Part shown: positions 10,662 to 19,675 of the stretch, in pieces
Numbering within the stretch: the stretch's first letter is position 1
Layout of the letters: each line of letters starts with the position of its first letter
Assembly (NCBI RefSeq): GCF_009858245.1
Contig: NZ_VMSB01000001.1
Coordinates: forward strand, 310,001-374,000
DNA length: 64,000 nucleotides
Reading direction: 5' to 3'
DNA from: Ornithinibacter aureus
Lineage (GTDB): Bacteria > Actinomycetota > Actinomycetes > Actinomycetales > Dermatophilaceae
Translations under genes and position numbers: made by a program
The notes under the pieces: model-generated
Database searches by the model: none
What the model was told of the DNA's origin: nothing
Seen by the model: the letters and a program-made list of their open reading frames with translations, nothing else

Positions 10662-12455
10662 GTGCTCCGCACCCACGAGGCCGGCACCCTGCGTGCCGCC
10701 CACACCGGCCAGACCGTCACCCTCACCGGGTGGGTGGCGAAGCGGCGTGATCACGGGGGCGTGGCCTTCATCGACCTGCGCGACGCCAGCGGGGTCGTGC
10801 AGGTCGTCGCGCGCGACGAGGTGCTGACCGGGGCCGCCCACGACCTGCGCAGTGAGTACGTCGTCAAGGTCACCGGCGAGGTGACCGCGCGCGAGGACCG
10901 CAACGTCAACCCCGACCTGCCGACCGGTGAGGTCGAGGTCGTCGCCCGCGCCATCGAGGTGCTCAACGAGTCGGCGCCGTTGCCCTTCCAGGTCGACGAG
11001 CGCGTCACCGTCGGCGAGGAGGCCCGTCTCAAGCACCGCTACCTCGACCTGCGCCGCCCGGGCGCCGGGTCGGCGGGTCACGCCATCCGCCTGCGCTCGA
11101 AGGTCAGCGCCGCCGCCCGGCGAGTGCTCGAGGCCCGGGACTTCGTCGAGATCGAGACCCCGACCCTCACCCGGTCCACCCCCGAGGGTGCCCGCGACTT
11201 CCTCGTGCCCGCGCGCCTGGCACCCGGCTCCTGGTACGCGCTGCCGCAGAGCCCGCAGCTGTTCAAGCAGCTGCTCATGGTCGCCGGGATGGAGCGGTAC
11301 TACCAGATCGCCCGCTGCTACCGCGACGAGGACTTCCGCGCCGACCGCCAGCCCGAGTTCACCCAGCTCGACATCGAGATGTCCTTCGTGGAGCAGGACG
11401 ACGTGCTCGAGCTCGGCGAGGCCGTCATCCGTGAGATCTGGACGCTCATCGGCGTCGACCTGCCGACCCCCTTCCCGCGGATGACCTATGCCGAGGCGAT
11501 GCGTCGCTTCGGCTCCGACAAGCCCGACCTGCGCTTCGGCCAGGAGCTCGTCGAGTGCACCGAGTACTTCGCGGACACCCCGTTCCGGGTCTTCCAGGCC
11601 GAGTACGTCGGCGCCGTCGTCATGCCGGGCGGAGCGAGCCAGCCACGCAAGCAGCTCGACGCGTGGCAGGAGTGGGCCAAGCAGCGCGGCGCCCGCGGCC
11701 TGGCCTACGTGCTCGTCCAGGAGGACGGCACACTCACCGGACCCGTCGCGAAGAACCTCTCCGAGACCGAGCTCGAGGGCCTCGCCGCGCATGTCGGTGC
11801 GCAGCCCGGTGACTGCGTCTTCTTCGCGGCCGGGCCCACCCGATCCTCGCGGGCCCTGCTCGGCGCCGCCCGATTGGAGATCGGCAAGCGCTGCGGCCTG
11901 ATCGACGAGGACGCCTGGGAGTTCCTCTGGGTCCTCGACGCGCCGCTGTTCGAGCCGGCGTCCGAGGCGGTTGCCGCCGGTGACGTCGCGGTCGGCTCGG
12001 GCGCGTGGACGGCCGTCCACCACGCCTTCACCTCGCCGAAGGCGGAGTTCCTCGACACCTTCGACACCGACCCCGGGCCGGCCCTCGCGTACGCGTACGA
12101 CATGGTGCTCAACGGCAACGAACTGGGCGGCGGGTCGATCCGTATCCACCGCCGCGACGTGCAGGAGCGCGTCTTCCAGGTCATGGGCCTGTCGCGTGAG
12201 GAGGCCCAGGAGAAGTTCGGCTTCCTCCTCGACGCCTTCGCGTTCGGTGCGCCGCCGCACGGCGGCATCGCCTTCGGCTGGGACCGCATCGTCATGCTGC
12301 TCGGCGGCTTCGACAGCATCCGCGACGTCATCGCCTTCCCGAAGTCCGGTGGCGGCTACGACCCGCTCACCGAGGCCCCGGCCCCGATCACCCCGGAACA
12401 GCGCAAGGAGGCCGGGATCGACAGCCGACCCCCGGCATCCGAGCCGTCTGCCTGA
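10662..12455 (+). CDS. aspS: Aspartyl-tRNA synthetase, probably non-discriminating
   Basis: Class IIb synthetase of 597 residues, the usual bacterial length. It has an N-terminal OB-fold anticodon domain (about 1-105), the catalytic core with [10 protein letters not shown] and [20 protein letters not shown] (class II motif 2), the bacterial GAD insertion domain, and motif 3 near the C-terminus ([14 protein letters not shown]). In the anticodon domain the residue after RRD is His31. A His at this place is associated with non-discriminating enzymes that also charge tRNA-Asn, which is then amidated by GatCAB. That is an inference from one residue and from the fact that many actinobacteria lack AsnRS. 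GTG 10662 follows a GAGAAGGA ribosome binding site. It converges on the acetyltransferase gene, nine bases away. Confidence 0.97.
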   Translation: MLRTHEAGTLRAAHTGQTVTLTGWVAKRRDHGGVAFIDLRDASGVVQVVARDEVLTGAAHDLRSEYVVKVTGEVTAREDRNVNPDLPTGEVEVVARAIEVLNESAPLPFQVDERVTVGEEARLKHRYLDLRRPGAGSAGHAIRLRSKVSAAARRVLEARDFVEIETPTLTRSTPEGARDFLVPARLAPGSWYALPQSPQLFKQLLMVAGMERYYQIARCYRDEDFRADRQPEFTQLDIEMSFVEQDDVLELGEAVIREIWTLIGVDLPTPFPRMTYAEAMRRFGSDKPDLRFGQELVECTEYFADTPFRVFQAEYVGAVVMPGGASQPRKQLDAWQEWAKQRGARGLAYVLVQEDGTLTGPVAKNLSETELEGLAAHVGAQPGDCVFFAAGPTRSSRALLGAARLEIGKRCGLIDEDAWEFLWVLDAPLFEPASEAVAAGDVAVGSGAWTAVHHAFTSPKAEFLDTFDTDPGPALAYAYDMVLNGNELGGGSIRIHRRDVQERVFQVMGLSREEAQEKFGFLLDAFAFGAPPHGGIAFGWDRIVMLLGGFDSIRDVIAFPKSGGGYDPLTEAPAPITPEQRKEAGIDSRPPASEPSA

Positions 12456-12464
12456 CGGGTTCGC

Positions 12465-13235
12465 TCAGCCGAACCAGCGACTGGTCCAGCGCATGCCGGT
12501 GGTGAAGCCGAGCCGATCGTAGACGCGTCGGGCCGAGTCGTTGTCGGCGAACATGCCGAGCGCGCAGGCCCCGGTCTGCTCGACGGCACGGCGGGTGAGG
12601 TGCGCCGTCACCGCGGCGCCCCACCCCCGGCCGCGCTGCGAGGCGTCGACGGCGATCCCGGCGAGGGTGGGGGTGCCGGCCGCGCACGGCTCGCTGCACC
12701 CGGTGGCCAGCAGGGTGCCGGTGCCCGGGTGTCGCACGCCCACCCAGTACTGGTGCCGGCGGGCGAAGGGCTGGCCGTGGGTGCGCGGGCTGTGGGCCGC
12801 GAGGAAGGCCTCGGCCTCCGCCTTGCTGGAGGGGTCGAGGACGACGACGTGGTCCTCGCCCGGCACGGGTGCGGGAGAACTGGTGGTCCACATCCAGTCC
12901 CACTCGCCGCCGCGGGTGCCGAGGTGGAGCCGTTCCTCGACGAGCCGGACGAGGCCACGCGGGACGCTGAGGTGGCGGTGCCCCTCGCCCGTGACGAACG
13001 CCCGCACCGCAGGGTCGTCGAGCAGGATCGCCAGGCCGCCCTCGGTCGCGATCGCGGAGGTGCCGGGGACCCCGTGGTCGGAGCGACGGTGGAACAGTGC
13101 CGAGGTCTGGCCCTCGTGGTCGACGGCGAAGGCGGGCCCGACGAACCCGGCGCCGACGTCGAGGACCGCGACCGGATGCCGTGAGGTCGCCTCCTCGAAC
13201 TCGGCGCACGTCGTGAGGGTGCGAACCGACGTCAT
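12465..13235 (-). CDS. GNAT-family acetyltransferase
   Basis: A 256-residue protein whose C-terminal third is a GNAT acetyltransferase fold: LAGIAVDASQRGRGWGAAVT contains the acetyl-CoA pyrophosphate-binding pattern (Q/R-x-x-G-x-G/A), followed by ALGMFADNDSARRVYDRLGF, the usual end of the fold. The N-terminal two thirds look like a second, degenerate GNAT-like half. Substrate unknown. I choose ATG 13235 because it overlaps the stop of the upstream MMPL gene (ATGA), implying translational coupling; an alternative in-frame ATG lies five codons upstream at 13250. The pairing with an exporter hints at modification or detoxification of a small molecule, which is speculative. Confidence 0.82.
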   Translation of the reverse strand: MTSVRTLTTCAEFEEATSRHPVAVLDVGAGFVGPAFAVDHEGQTSALFHRRSDHGVPGTSAIATEGGLAILLDDPAVRAFVTGEGHRHLSVPRGLVRLVEERLHLGTRGGEWDWMWTTSSPAPVPGEDHVVVLDPSSKAEAEAFLAAHSPRTHGQPFARRHQYWVGVRHPGTGTLLATGCSEPCAAGTPTLAGIAVDASQRGRGWGAAVTAHLTRRAVEQTGACALGMFADNDSARRVYDRLGFTTGMRWTSRWFG

Positions 13236-15439
13236 TCGGTGATGCCCCATCGTTCGTGGAGGCGCCGCAGCGGTGCGGGGGCCCACCAGTTGGCCGAGCC
13301 GAGCACCGACATCGTGGCCGGGACGAGGAGCATGCGCACGAGGGTGGCGTCGATGACGATCGCGAGCACCAGCGCCACCCCCATCTGCTTCATGATCAGC
13401 AGGTCGCCCGCGGCGAACCCGGAGAAGACGATGACCATGAGGAGAGCGGCCGAGGTGATGATGCGACCGGAGCGTTGCAGGCCCAGGGTCACGGCGCTGC
13501 GGGTGTCGTGCCCCTGCTCGTGCAGCTCGACGATGCGCGAGAGCAGGAAGACCTCGTAGTCCATCGACAGGCCGAACCCGAAGGCCAGCACGAGCAACGG
13601 GATGGTGTTCTCCAGCGCGCCGGTCGAGGCGAAGCGGAGCAACCCCTCGAGGTGGCCGTCCTCGAAGATCCACACGGTGACGCCGAGCGCCGCCCCCAGG
13701 GAGAGCACGTTCATGACCAGTGCCTTGATGGGGATGACCACGGAGCCGGTCATGAGGAAGAGGAGCACGAGCGTGGCCAGGACGACCAACCCCGCGGCCC
13801 ACAGTGCCCGGTCGGCCACGGTGGCGCGGAAGTCGACGATGCCCGAGGCCTGACCGACGACGTAGGCGTCGAACGGGGCGCGATCACTCCTCAGCGAGTC
13901 GACGAGGGCACGCGAGGCCTCGCCCGTGCCGGAGTCACCCGTCTGGAAGCCGAGCGTGACGACGCCGTTGCCGAGTTCGCGCGCCGGGTCGACGGACTCC
14001 ACCCCCGGCCGGTCGGCGGCGGCGGTCTCGGCCCAGGCCTGCACCTCGGAGACCGGGGCACGGCTCACCAGCAGCACCTCGGCGCCCGCGAGCAGTGGGT
14101 AGCCCGCCCGGAAGTCCTCGTAGAACGTGCGCTCGGGGGTGCCGACGGGCAGCAGCTCGGGACCGGACGAGGTGAGCTCGAGGCGCAGCGCCGGGAGGGC
14201 CATGACGACGAGCACCGCCGAGACGGCCGCGATGACGACCCACGGCATCCGGTGCACGCGTTCGGCCAGGCGCGAGAACACGCCGACGTCCGCGGCGGTC
14301 TCCGTGCCGCGCTTGAGCAGGCGCCGGGCCCCGAGGACGCACAGTGCCGGGATGAGGGTCAGCGCGACGGCCAGGGCGATGAGCACGACCGAGACACCGG
14401 CCACGCTCACCGCGCGGATGAACGGGATCTGCAGGACGAGCAGGCCGGACAGAGAGATGGCGACCGTGAGGGCGGAGAAGATGACCGTGCGTCCTGCCCG
14501 GTTCATCGTCGCCGCGGTGGCCGCGACCACCTGCGCGTGCGTGGCGTCGGCGACCGGGGCGCCCTGCAGGAGCGCACGCATCTCCTCGCGGAAGCGGGAG
14601 ACGACCAGCAGCCCGTAGTCGATGCACAGACCGAGCCCGAGCACGGTGACGACGTTGACGACGGAGGCGTCGAGGTCGAGCAGGTAGGACAGCCCGAGCA
14701 GCGAGGCCAGGGCACCGGCGATCGAGGCGATGGCGCCCAGCACCGGGAAGCCCGCGGCGAGAAACCCACCGAAGACGACGACCATGACGAGGAAGCTCAC
14801 CGGAAGGGCGATGCCCTCACCGCGCTGGCCGTCGATCTTGACCTGCTCGATGATCCGGTCGACGAGGGCGCGCAGGCCGCCGCGTTGGTCCCCGGTCGCG
14901 CCGGTGTCCTCGGCGAGGCTGTCGAACACCGCGTCGACCTCGTCGGTGGCGGCGGCCTCCTGCTCGGCGGTGTTGCCCTCGTCGAAGGTGACCACCGTCG
15001 CGAACCCGCCGGATGCCGGGTCGCCGTCGAGCACGAACCGCAACGCGTCAGGGGTGGTCGGGCCGCCCGGCACGACGAAGGGGTTGACGGCGGATTCGAC
15101 GTGCTCGATGGCGGACAGGCTCTGGACGGCGGACGCGGCGGCGCTCGCCACGGCCGGGTCGCTGAGGTCGACTCCCGTGAGTGTCTGGGTGTAGGTGCTG
15201 AAGCCGCTGCCGCCACCCTGGGCGAGCAGGTCACGCCCGTCCTGGTTCTCGCCGGCGACGACGATCTCTCCGCTGTCGAGCCGGCTGAACAGGCTGGGGG
15301 TGCCGGTGGCGCCCAGGGCCACGGCGAACCCGACGACGATGAAGAGCAGCCAGAAGATGACGATGGCCTTGGCGCGACGGGCGACGTGGCGCCCCCACCG
15401 CTCCAGGGCCGGGCTGCCGTGTCGGGCGCTCCTGCTCAT
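13232..15439 (-). CDS. MMPL-family RND-type membrane transporter
   Basis: A 735-residue exporter of the MMPL subgroup of the RND superfamily. It shows the family layout: one N-terminal helix, a large extracytoplasmic domain, five further helices, then a repeat of this arrangement. The two signature Asp-Tyr helices are present: GLGLCIDYGLLVVSRFREEM in the first half and FGFGLSMDYEVFLLSRIVE in the second. These carry the proton-relay residues in mycobacterial MmpL3. In actinobacteria such proteins export lipids or small molecules; the cargo here is unknown. It is cotranscribed with the downstream acetyltransferase (4-base overlap) and lies 33 bases downstream of the transglycosylase gene on the same strand. 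Confidence 0.92.
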   Translation of the reverse strand: MSRSARHGSPALERWGRHVARRAKAIVIFWLLFIVVGFAVALGATGTPSLFSRLDSGEIVVAGENQDGRDLLAQGGGSGFSTYTQTLTGVDLSDPAVASAAASAVQSLSAIEHVESAVNPFVVPGGPTTPDALRFVLDGDPASGGFATVVTFDEGNTAEQEAAATDEVDAVFDSLAEDTGATGDQRGGLRALVDRIIEQVKIDGQRGEGIALPVSFLVMVVVFGGFLAAGFPVLGAIASIAGALASLLGLSYLLDLDASVVNVVTVLGLGLCIDYGLLVVSRFREEMRALLQGAPVADATHAQVVAATAATMNRAGRTVIFSALTVAISLSGLLVLQIPFIRAVSVAGVSVVLIALAVALTLIPALCVLGARRLLKRGTETAADVGVFSRLAERVHRMPWVVIAAVSAVLVVMALPALRLELTSSGPELLPVGTPERTFYEDFRAGYPLLAGAEVLLVSRAPVSEVQAWAETAAADRPGVESVDPARELGNGVVTLGFQTGDSGTGEASRALVDSLRSDRAPFDAYVVGQASGIVDFRATVADRALWAAGLVVLATLVLLFLMTGSVVIPIKALVMNVLSLGAALGVTVWIFEDGHLEGLLRFASTGALENTIPLLVLAFGFGLSMDYEVFLLSRIVELHEQGHDTRSAVTLGLQRSGRIITSAALLMVIVFSGFAAGDLLIMKQMGVALVLAIVIDATLVRMLLVPATMSVLGSANWWAPAPLRRLHERWGITE

Positions 15440-15472
15440 GCGGCACAGCCTGCCAGAGCGCGCCCGGATGGC

Positions 15473-16573
15473 TCAGTACCAGTGGGGGGAGCGGGACAGG
15501 AACGCCTCGTAGGCCCGGCACGGGCTGCCGTAGCGATCCTCGATGTAGCCGAGCCCCCAGCTGATCTGGGTCGCGGGGTTGGTGAGCCAGTCGCTGCCGG
15601 CGCTGGCCATCTTCCAGCCGGGCAACGACTGGGGGATGCCGTACGCCCCCGAGCTCGGGTTCGTCGCGCTCCAGCTCCAGCCGGACTCACGGTGCCAGAG
15701 CGTCACGAGGCAGGTGAACTCCCCGGGGCCCCACCCGCGGTCGGCCACCATGGTGCGGGCGATCTCCTGCGAGGCCCGGGCACTGGTCCCTGAGGCCTGC
15801 ACACCGATCAGAGTCCCGCCGAGACCGGCCGCCGCTTCCCGCAGTCCTGCGAGGTCGGCCGCTCCCTGTTCGAGCTCGGCCAGGCGCTCGCTGAGCGCCT
15901 CCTGGCGTTCGCCCAGCTCGGCGGCTTCCTTGCCGGCTTCCTCGGCGGCCTTCTCGGCGGCGGAGCGGGTCGCCGCAGCGGTCGCGAGCAGGGCTGCCTC
16001 GCCGTCGCGGGTCGACGTCACGAGGAACTCCTGGCGCTTCGCGTCGGCGGCAGCCAGCTTCGCTGCATCGACGGTCTCGCGGGCCCCCGTGGCCTGGTGG
16101 TCCATGACGATGGACAGGTCGGACATCACGTTCGGGGGTGAGAGCAGTAACGTGGTCAGGCTCTGCAGGTCGCTGCCCTGCATGTACATCAGGGCCGCGC
16201 TGCCCGACAGTGCCCGGTCAGCAGCCGCGCTCTCGTTCCTGGCTCGGGCCAGGTCGACCGTTGCCCGCCGGACGGCGTCCTCGGCATCAGCGAGGTCCTT
16301 CTCGGCCTGCTCGTGCGCCGCGACGGCCTCGGACACCGCCCGCTGGAGGATCAGGAGCCGGGCCTCGGCCTTCTCGACCTCGGCGGTGATCTCGGCGACC
16401 TCCTCGGCGACCGCCGCTGCCTTCGCCTCGGCCTGGGTGACCTCACTGGCGCTCGGCACGGTCGGTCCGGGGGAGGGAGCCGTCGCTGAGGCCGCGGCAG
16501 CAGGCACGGCGAGGGCCACCGCCGCGGCCAGCACGGCGACGACGCCCGCCCGGGTCCGCAGCGAAAGTCTCAT
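15473..16573 (-). CDS. Secreted coiled-coil lytic transglycosylase-like protein
   Basis: A 366-residue exported protein. After a signal peptide (about residues 1-29, cut near ASA) come two long alpha-helical coiled-coil stretches (about 43-125 and 165-250), as in PcsB/RipA-type peptidoglycan hydrolases. The C-terminal domain (about 270-366) has the transglycosylase-like pattern [10 protein letters not shown] with probable catalytic Glu296, then [15 protein letters not shown] and a closing [16 protein letters not shown]; this resembles the C-terminal domain of aggregation-promoting factors and resuscitation-type muralidases. It probably cleaves peptidoglycan glycan strands, with the coiled coil giving septal recruitment or autoinhibition. 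The role is inferred from domain order. Confidence 0.85.
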   Translation of the reverse strand: MRLSLRTRAGVVAVLAAAVALAVPAAAASATAPSPGPTVPSASEVTQAEAKAAAVAEEVAEITAEVEKAEARLLILQRAVSEAVAAHEQAEKDLADAEDAVRRATVDLARARNESAAADRALSGSAALMYMQGSDLQSLTTLLLSPPNVMSDLSIVMDHQATGARETVDAAKLAAADAKRQEFLVTSTRDGEAALLATAAATRSAAEKAAEEAGKEAAELGERQEALSERLAELEQGAADLAGLREAAAGLGGTLIGVQASGTSARASQEIARTMVADRGWGPGEFTCLVTLWHRESGWSWSATNPSSGAYGIPQSLPGWKMASAGSDWLTNPATQISWGLGYIEDRYGSPCRAYEAFLSRSPHWY

Positions 16574-16673
16574 CAGGCAATCATCCCCCGAGATCCGCCC
16601 GGTGTCTCCCAGATCTGCGGGATTGCCACGACGACCCGCTGCGCGCGATGAATCCGGCGTGGGTGGCGCCGGA

Positions 16674-16679
16674 TACCCT
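16674..16679 (+). promoter_or_regulatory. -10 box of a probable leaderless rarA transcript
   Basis: TACCCT ends seven bases before GTG 16687. This spacing, repeated at several genes in the window, decides the rarA start in favour of 16687 over the upstream ATG at 16648. Confidence 0.5.
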
Positions 16680-16686
16680 CACGACC

Positions 16687-18072
16687 GTGAGCCTCGAGGA
16701 CACCGACCTGTTCGGCGCAGCAGCCGCGGACGCGGCGGGAGCCGACCACCCGGCATCCATCGCGCCCCTGGCCGTGCGCATGAGGCCGCGCACCCTGAGG
16801 GAGGTGCGTGGGCAGGGGGAGGTGCTGCGACAGGGCAGCCCGTTGCGCCGGCTCATCGAGGGCAGCGCGGGCGCGGCCGGCCCGCTCTCGGCGATCCTGT
16901 GGGGCCCGCCGGGCACCGGCAAGACCACGCTGGCACACCTGGTCGCGACGGCGGCCGATCGCGAGTTCGTCGAGCTGTCGGCGGTCACGGCCGGGGTCAA
17001 GGACGTGCGGGCCGTGATGCAGCAGGCCACCCGGGCGCGCCAGCTGTACGGCCGGCAGACGGTGCTCTTCCTCGACGAGATCCACCGCTTCACCAAGGCC
17101 CAGCAGGACGCCCTGCTCCCCGGTGTCGAGAACCGCCAGGTCGTGCTGGTCGCCGCGACGACGGAGAACCCCTCGTTCTCGGTGATCGCACCCCTGCTGT
17201 CCCGCTCGATGCTCGTGACGCTCGTGCCCCTCACCGACGACGACATCGCCGACGTCCTCGCGAGTGCTGTGGCGGACGAGCGCGGGCTGGCCGGCGCCTA
17301 CCGCCTCGACGACGACGCCAGTGAGCACCTCGTGCGCCTGGCCGGTGGCGACGCCCGCCGGGCCCTGACCTTCCTCGAGGCTGCGGCGGGAGTCACCGAG
17401 GATGCCGTGGCGCCCGGCGCGCCGCGCCCGGACGTCCTGCCCATCACCCTGGCGCAGTGCGAGCAGGCCGTCGCGCACGCCGCCGTTCGCTACGACCGCA
17501 CCGGCGACCAGCACTACGACGTGGCGTCGGCCCTGATCAAGTCGATGCGCGGCTCCGACGTCGATGCCGCGCTGCACTACCTCGCGCGGATGCTCGAGGC
17601 GGGCGAGGACCCCCGCTTCATCGCGCGGCGCATCGTCATCTCGGCGTCCGAGGACGTCGGGCTCGGCGACCCGACCGCACTGCAGACCGCCGTTGCGGCC
17701 ATGCACGCCGTCGCGCAGATCGGGATGCCGGAGGCGCGGATCATCCTCGCGCAGGCGGTGGTCCACAACGCCATGGCGCCCAAGTCCAACGCCGCCTACG
17801 TGGGCATCAACGAGGCCATCGCCGACGTGCGGGCCGGCCGCGGGGGCCCGGTGCCGGCGCACCTGCGGGGCAGCGGCTACGCCGGGGCGGCCCGACTCGG
17901 GCACGGCAAGGGCTACGTCTACGCCCACGACGAACCGGATGCCGTCGCGGCTCAGCAGTACCTGCCCGACGACCTCGCGGGCACCACCGACTACTACCGC
18001 CCGAGCGACCGGGGCTTCGAGGCGCGCCTGCAGGAACGCTGGACCTGGCTCAAGGGCCGCCTCGGACGCTGA
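16687..18072 (+). CDS. rarA: Replication-associated recombination protein, AAA+ ATPase
   Basis: RarA/MgsA-type AAA+ ATPase (461 residues) acting at stalled replication forks. Walker A is GPPGTGKTT (residues 73-81) and Walker B with the family-specific histidine is LDEIH (129-133), followed by a sensor 1 region ([15 protein letters not shown]) and arginine-rich SRS. The C-terminal part contains the tetramerisation region with [27 protein letters not shown], found in RarA but not in RuvB. I start at GTG 16687 because a TACCCT -10 box sits seven bases before it and SLEDTDLFG is a natural N-terminus; the frame stays open to ATG 16648. It converges on vapC, 24 bases away. Confidence 0.94.
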   Translation: MSLEDTDLFGAAAADAAGADHPASIAPLAVRMRPRTLREVRGQGEVLRQGSPLRRLIEGSAGAAGPLSAILWGPPGTGKTTLAHLVATAADREFVELSAVTAGVKDVRAVMQQATRARQLYGRQTVLFLDEIHRFTKAQQDALLPGVENRQVVLVAATTENPSFSVIAPLLSRSMLVTLVPLTDDDIADVLASAVADERGLAGAYRLDDDASEHLVRLAGGDARRALTFLEAAAGVTEDAVAPGAPRPDVLPITLAQCEQAVAHAAVRYDRTGDQHYDVASALIKSMRGSDVDAALHYLARMLEAGEDPRFIARRIVISASEDVGLGDPTALQTAVAAMHAVAQIGMPEARIILAQAVVHNAMAPKSNAAYVGINEAIADVRAGRGGPVPAHLRGSGYAGAARLGHGKGYVYAHDEPDAVAAQQYLPDDLAGTTDYYRPSDRGFEARLQERWTWLKGRLGR

Positions 18073-18096
18073 CGCGGCCTCGTGTGCTCCCCTGTT

Positions 18097-18519
18097 TCAG
18101 GGGCGCAGCGAGGCCTCGTCCAGGGGGATGCCGATGACCTCGGCGATGCGGGCGAGGTCGAGGTCGTGGGAGAGCAGGGACGCCCCGGTGCGTTGCGCCA
18201 CTGCCGCGATGAGGCAGTCGACCAGGCCCCGCGGTGTCACTCCTACGGAACGACACTGTCGGTAGATCCGCACCGCCTCCTCGAAGTCGATGCTCTGGGC
18301 GAGGGGGAGGAGTTGGGCGACGTCCAGAAGCGCGCGCAACCGCTGCTGCGCAGACGTCGAGCGCGCGCCCGCGAGGAACTCCATCAGGATGGGCTCGGTG
18401 TAGGCGGCCGTCACGGTGCCCGGCGCCGTCAGGAGTGACCGGAGCCGCAGCGCAGCAGGGGAGTCGGTGCCGTTGTCGAACTCGATCCAGGCCGAGGTGT
18501 CCGCCAGGACCGTCACCAC
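18097..18519 (-). CDS. vapC: PIN-domain ribonuclease toxin, VapC type
   Basis: A 140-residue PIN-domain protein, the toxin of a type II toxin-antitoxin pair; VapC proteins are Mg-dependent ribonucleases that usually cut tRNA or rRNA. The acidic quartet is present: Asp7 (LADTSAW), Glu47 (PILMEFLAG), Asp101 (GLVDCLIAA) and Asp119/Asp121 (SHDLDLARI). Translation starts at one of two adjacent GTG codons (18519 or 18516), inside the end of the antitoxin gene (7-base overlap), which couples the two. The toxin looks intact. The target RNA cannot be predicted. Confidence 0.92.
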   Translation of the reverse strand: MVTVLADTSAWIEFDNGTDSPAALRLRSLLTAPGTVTAAYTEPILMEFLAGARSTSAQQRLRALLDVAQLLPLAQSIDFEEAVRIYRQCRSVGVTPRGLVDCLIAAVAQRTGASLLSHDLDLARIAEVIGIPLDEASLRP

Positions 18520-18725
18520 TCACCCCGTGGACCCACGTCCGCGGGGACCTCGTCGACGAGTCGGGCGCCGTACATCGCCAGGACCTCTTGCTTGCTGAGC
18601 TTCCTCCCCGCCATCGTGCGCAGGGCGAGGTTCACGGCCTCGGTCTTCGTGGGCAGGTCGTAGCGAGCCATGATCACCTCGACCGCGTCGAGGTCGAGCT
18701 CGATGTTGGTGCGGTGACGCGTCAT
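18513..18725 (-). CDS. vapB: VapB-type antitoxin
   Basis: A 70-residue antitoxin. The first 40 residues (MTRHRTNIELD, DAVEVIMARYDLPTKTEAV) form a ribbon-helix-helix-like DNA-binding domain, close to VapB proteins of mycobacteria, and the C-terminal tail (LSKQEVLAMYGARL) would wrap the toxin. ATG 18725 is chosen because a TACGAT -10 box lies six bases upstream (18737-18732 on this strand), so the message may be leaderless. The coding start overlaps the operator palindromes, the expected arrangement for autorepression by the VapBC complex. Confidence 0.88.
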   Translation of the reverse strand: MTRHRTNIELDLDAVEVIMARYDLPTKTEAVNLALRTMAGRKLSKQEVLAMYGARLVDEVPADVGPRGEW

Positions 18726-18765
18726 ACACCAATCGTACACCTCGCGATGTGTATGACAGGTGTAC
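18721..18765 (-). promoter_or_regulatory. vapBC promoter/operator with two interleaved inverted repeats
   Basis: Two perfect inverted repeats interlock here: GTCATACAC (18721-18729) with GTGTATGAC (18749-18757), and GTACACCT (18735-18742) with AGGTGTAC (18758-18765). They contain four half-sites with the core TACAC/GTGTA, two on each strand; like-oriented cores are 11 bases apart, one helical turn. The repeats cover the -10 box (ATCGTA at 18732-18737 on the plus strand) and the vapB start codon. This is a strong candidate site for autorepression by a VapB ribbon-helix-helix dimer. Confidence 0.75.
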
Positions 18766-18800
18766 ACGGAGTGGGCGTCGCTCGGGAAGGCGCCGCGCGA

Positions 18801-18806
18801 TAGGGT
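18801..18806 (+). promoter_or_regulatory. -10 box of a probable leaderless DUF948 transcript
   Basis: TAGGGT ends seven bases before ATG 18814, the conserved start of the DUF948 protein. This promoter would drive the run toward alaS. Confidence 0.5.
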
Positions 18807-18813
18807 CGCGCCC

Positions 18814-19176
18814 ATGGAATGGACGCTCGGAGGAATTGCCGCGATCATCGCCGCGCTCGCGTTCGCGTACCTCGTGGTTCGGCTGGCCGCACTGCTGGGG
18901 CGTGCGAGCACGATCCTCGACGAGACCGCGGCGAGCCTGCGCACGACGAGCGAGAACGTGCAGCCCACGCTCAAGGGCCTCACGGACACGGTGACCCTCA
19001 CCAACGACCAGCTCACGCGGGTCGACACGATCACGAGTTCGGTGTCGACGATGACGACCAACGCCTCGGCGCTGACCTCGGTGGCCGCGGCCACCGTCGG
19101 CTCACCGCTGATCAAGGTGGCGGCCTTCAGCTACGGCGTGCGCACGGCCGTATCGGGCCTGAAGAAGGCTCGCTGA
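18814..19176 (+). CDS. DUF948 membrane protein
   Basis: A 120-residue protein with one N-terminal membrane helix (about residues 4-27) and a cytoplasmic or periplasmic helical tail rich in Thr/Ser/Leu (TLKGLTDTVTLTNDQL, VSTMTTNASALTSVA), the layout of DUF948. The function is unknown. Its place two genes upstream of alaS is conserved across many actinobacteria. ATG 18814 is preferred over the upstream in-frame ATG at 18760 because it gives the normal family start and sits seven bases after a TAGGGT box. The stop overlaps the next ATG by one base. Confidence 0.88.
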   Translation: MEWTLGGIAAIIAALAFAYLVVRLAALLGRASTILDETAASLRTTSENVQPTLKGLTDTVTLTNDQLTRVDTITSSVSTMTTNASALTSVAAATVGSPLIKVAAFSYGVRTAVSGLKKAR

Positions 19177-19532
19177 TGAGGTTGCGCACCGTGGTGCTGA
19201 CAGCCGCGGCGGTCGGGGTCGGCTACGCCGTGTGGCGGATGCCGGCGACCCAGCGGTTCGTGGCCACCGTCAAGGAGGCCTCGGCCCGGCGCGAGGCCGA
19301 GCTTCGCGAGGCCATCGAGGTGGCCGTTCTGGCCGACGCGACGACCCGCGCTCCGCGCCACGCCAGCGGTGTCAGCACCCCCGGGCTCGACGTCACCGCC
19401 GGCTGGGACGACGACCGCCGCCCGCGCACCCACTCCGCAGCCGCGCTGGGGGCGAAGGACCCGGGGCGCTCGTTGACCCCGGACGAGGCCAAGGCACTGT
19501 TGCTCGACCCCACGGGCGAGCGAGCTCCGTAG
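19176..19532 (+). CDS. Small membrane-anchored protein upstream of alaS
   Basis: A 118-residue protein with a short hydrophobic N-terminus (residues 5-20), then a basic/acidic helix (FVATVKEASARREAELREAIEVA) and a low-complexity C-terminal tail ending in LTPDEAKALLLDPTG. I recognise only its position: a small protein of this shape usually sits between DUF948 and alaS in actinobacteria (DUF6167-like). It probably forms a unit with the DUF948 protein, one base of overlap. No enzymatic motif is visible. Confidence 0.75.
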   Translation: MRLRTVVLTAAAVGVGYAVWRMPATQRFVATVKEASARREAELREAIEVAVLADATTRAPRHASGVSTPGLDVTAGWDDDRRPRTHSAAALGAKDPGRSLTPDEAKALLLDPTGERAP

Positions 19533-19547
19533 GGGCCGCCGGCCCCC
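19533..19547 (+). terminator. Short GC hairpin after the small membrane protein gene
   Basis: GGGGCC (19533-19538), a three-base loop and GGCCCC (19542-19547) form a perfect 6-pair hairpin directly after the stop codon. No T tract follows, so termination is possible but unproven. Confidence 0.4.
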
Positions 19548-19617
19548 GCCGCGCGGGACGAGCCGACCGCGACCCCGACCCGACGCCCGACCGAACGCCG
19601 CCGAGAGCATCCCGGCA

Positions 19618-19623
19618 TACGAT
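19618..19623 (+). promoter_or_regulatory. Candidate alaS -10 box
   Basis: TACGAT lies 52 bases upstream of the alaS ATG. Downstream, TGAGAAG precedes the ATG as a weak ribosome binding site. The rest of the 143-base gap shows only the short hairpin listed separately. Confidence 0.35.
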
Positions 19624-19675
19624 GACGCGTGCCCGCACCCCGGTGGCACCGATGACTCCCAAGGACTGAGAAGAC

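Noticed and set aside
13256-15793. An 845-codon open frame on the plus strand opposite the MMPL and transglycosylase genes
   Set aside because: Its translation is low-complexity Arg/Gly/Asp/His-rich sequence typical of antisense frames in very GC-rich DNA, and the opposite strand encodes clear protein families.
18760-18813. Longer N-terminus for the DUF948 protein from ATG 18760
   Set aside because: The extension is not family-like and would place the TAGGGT promoter inside the gene.
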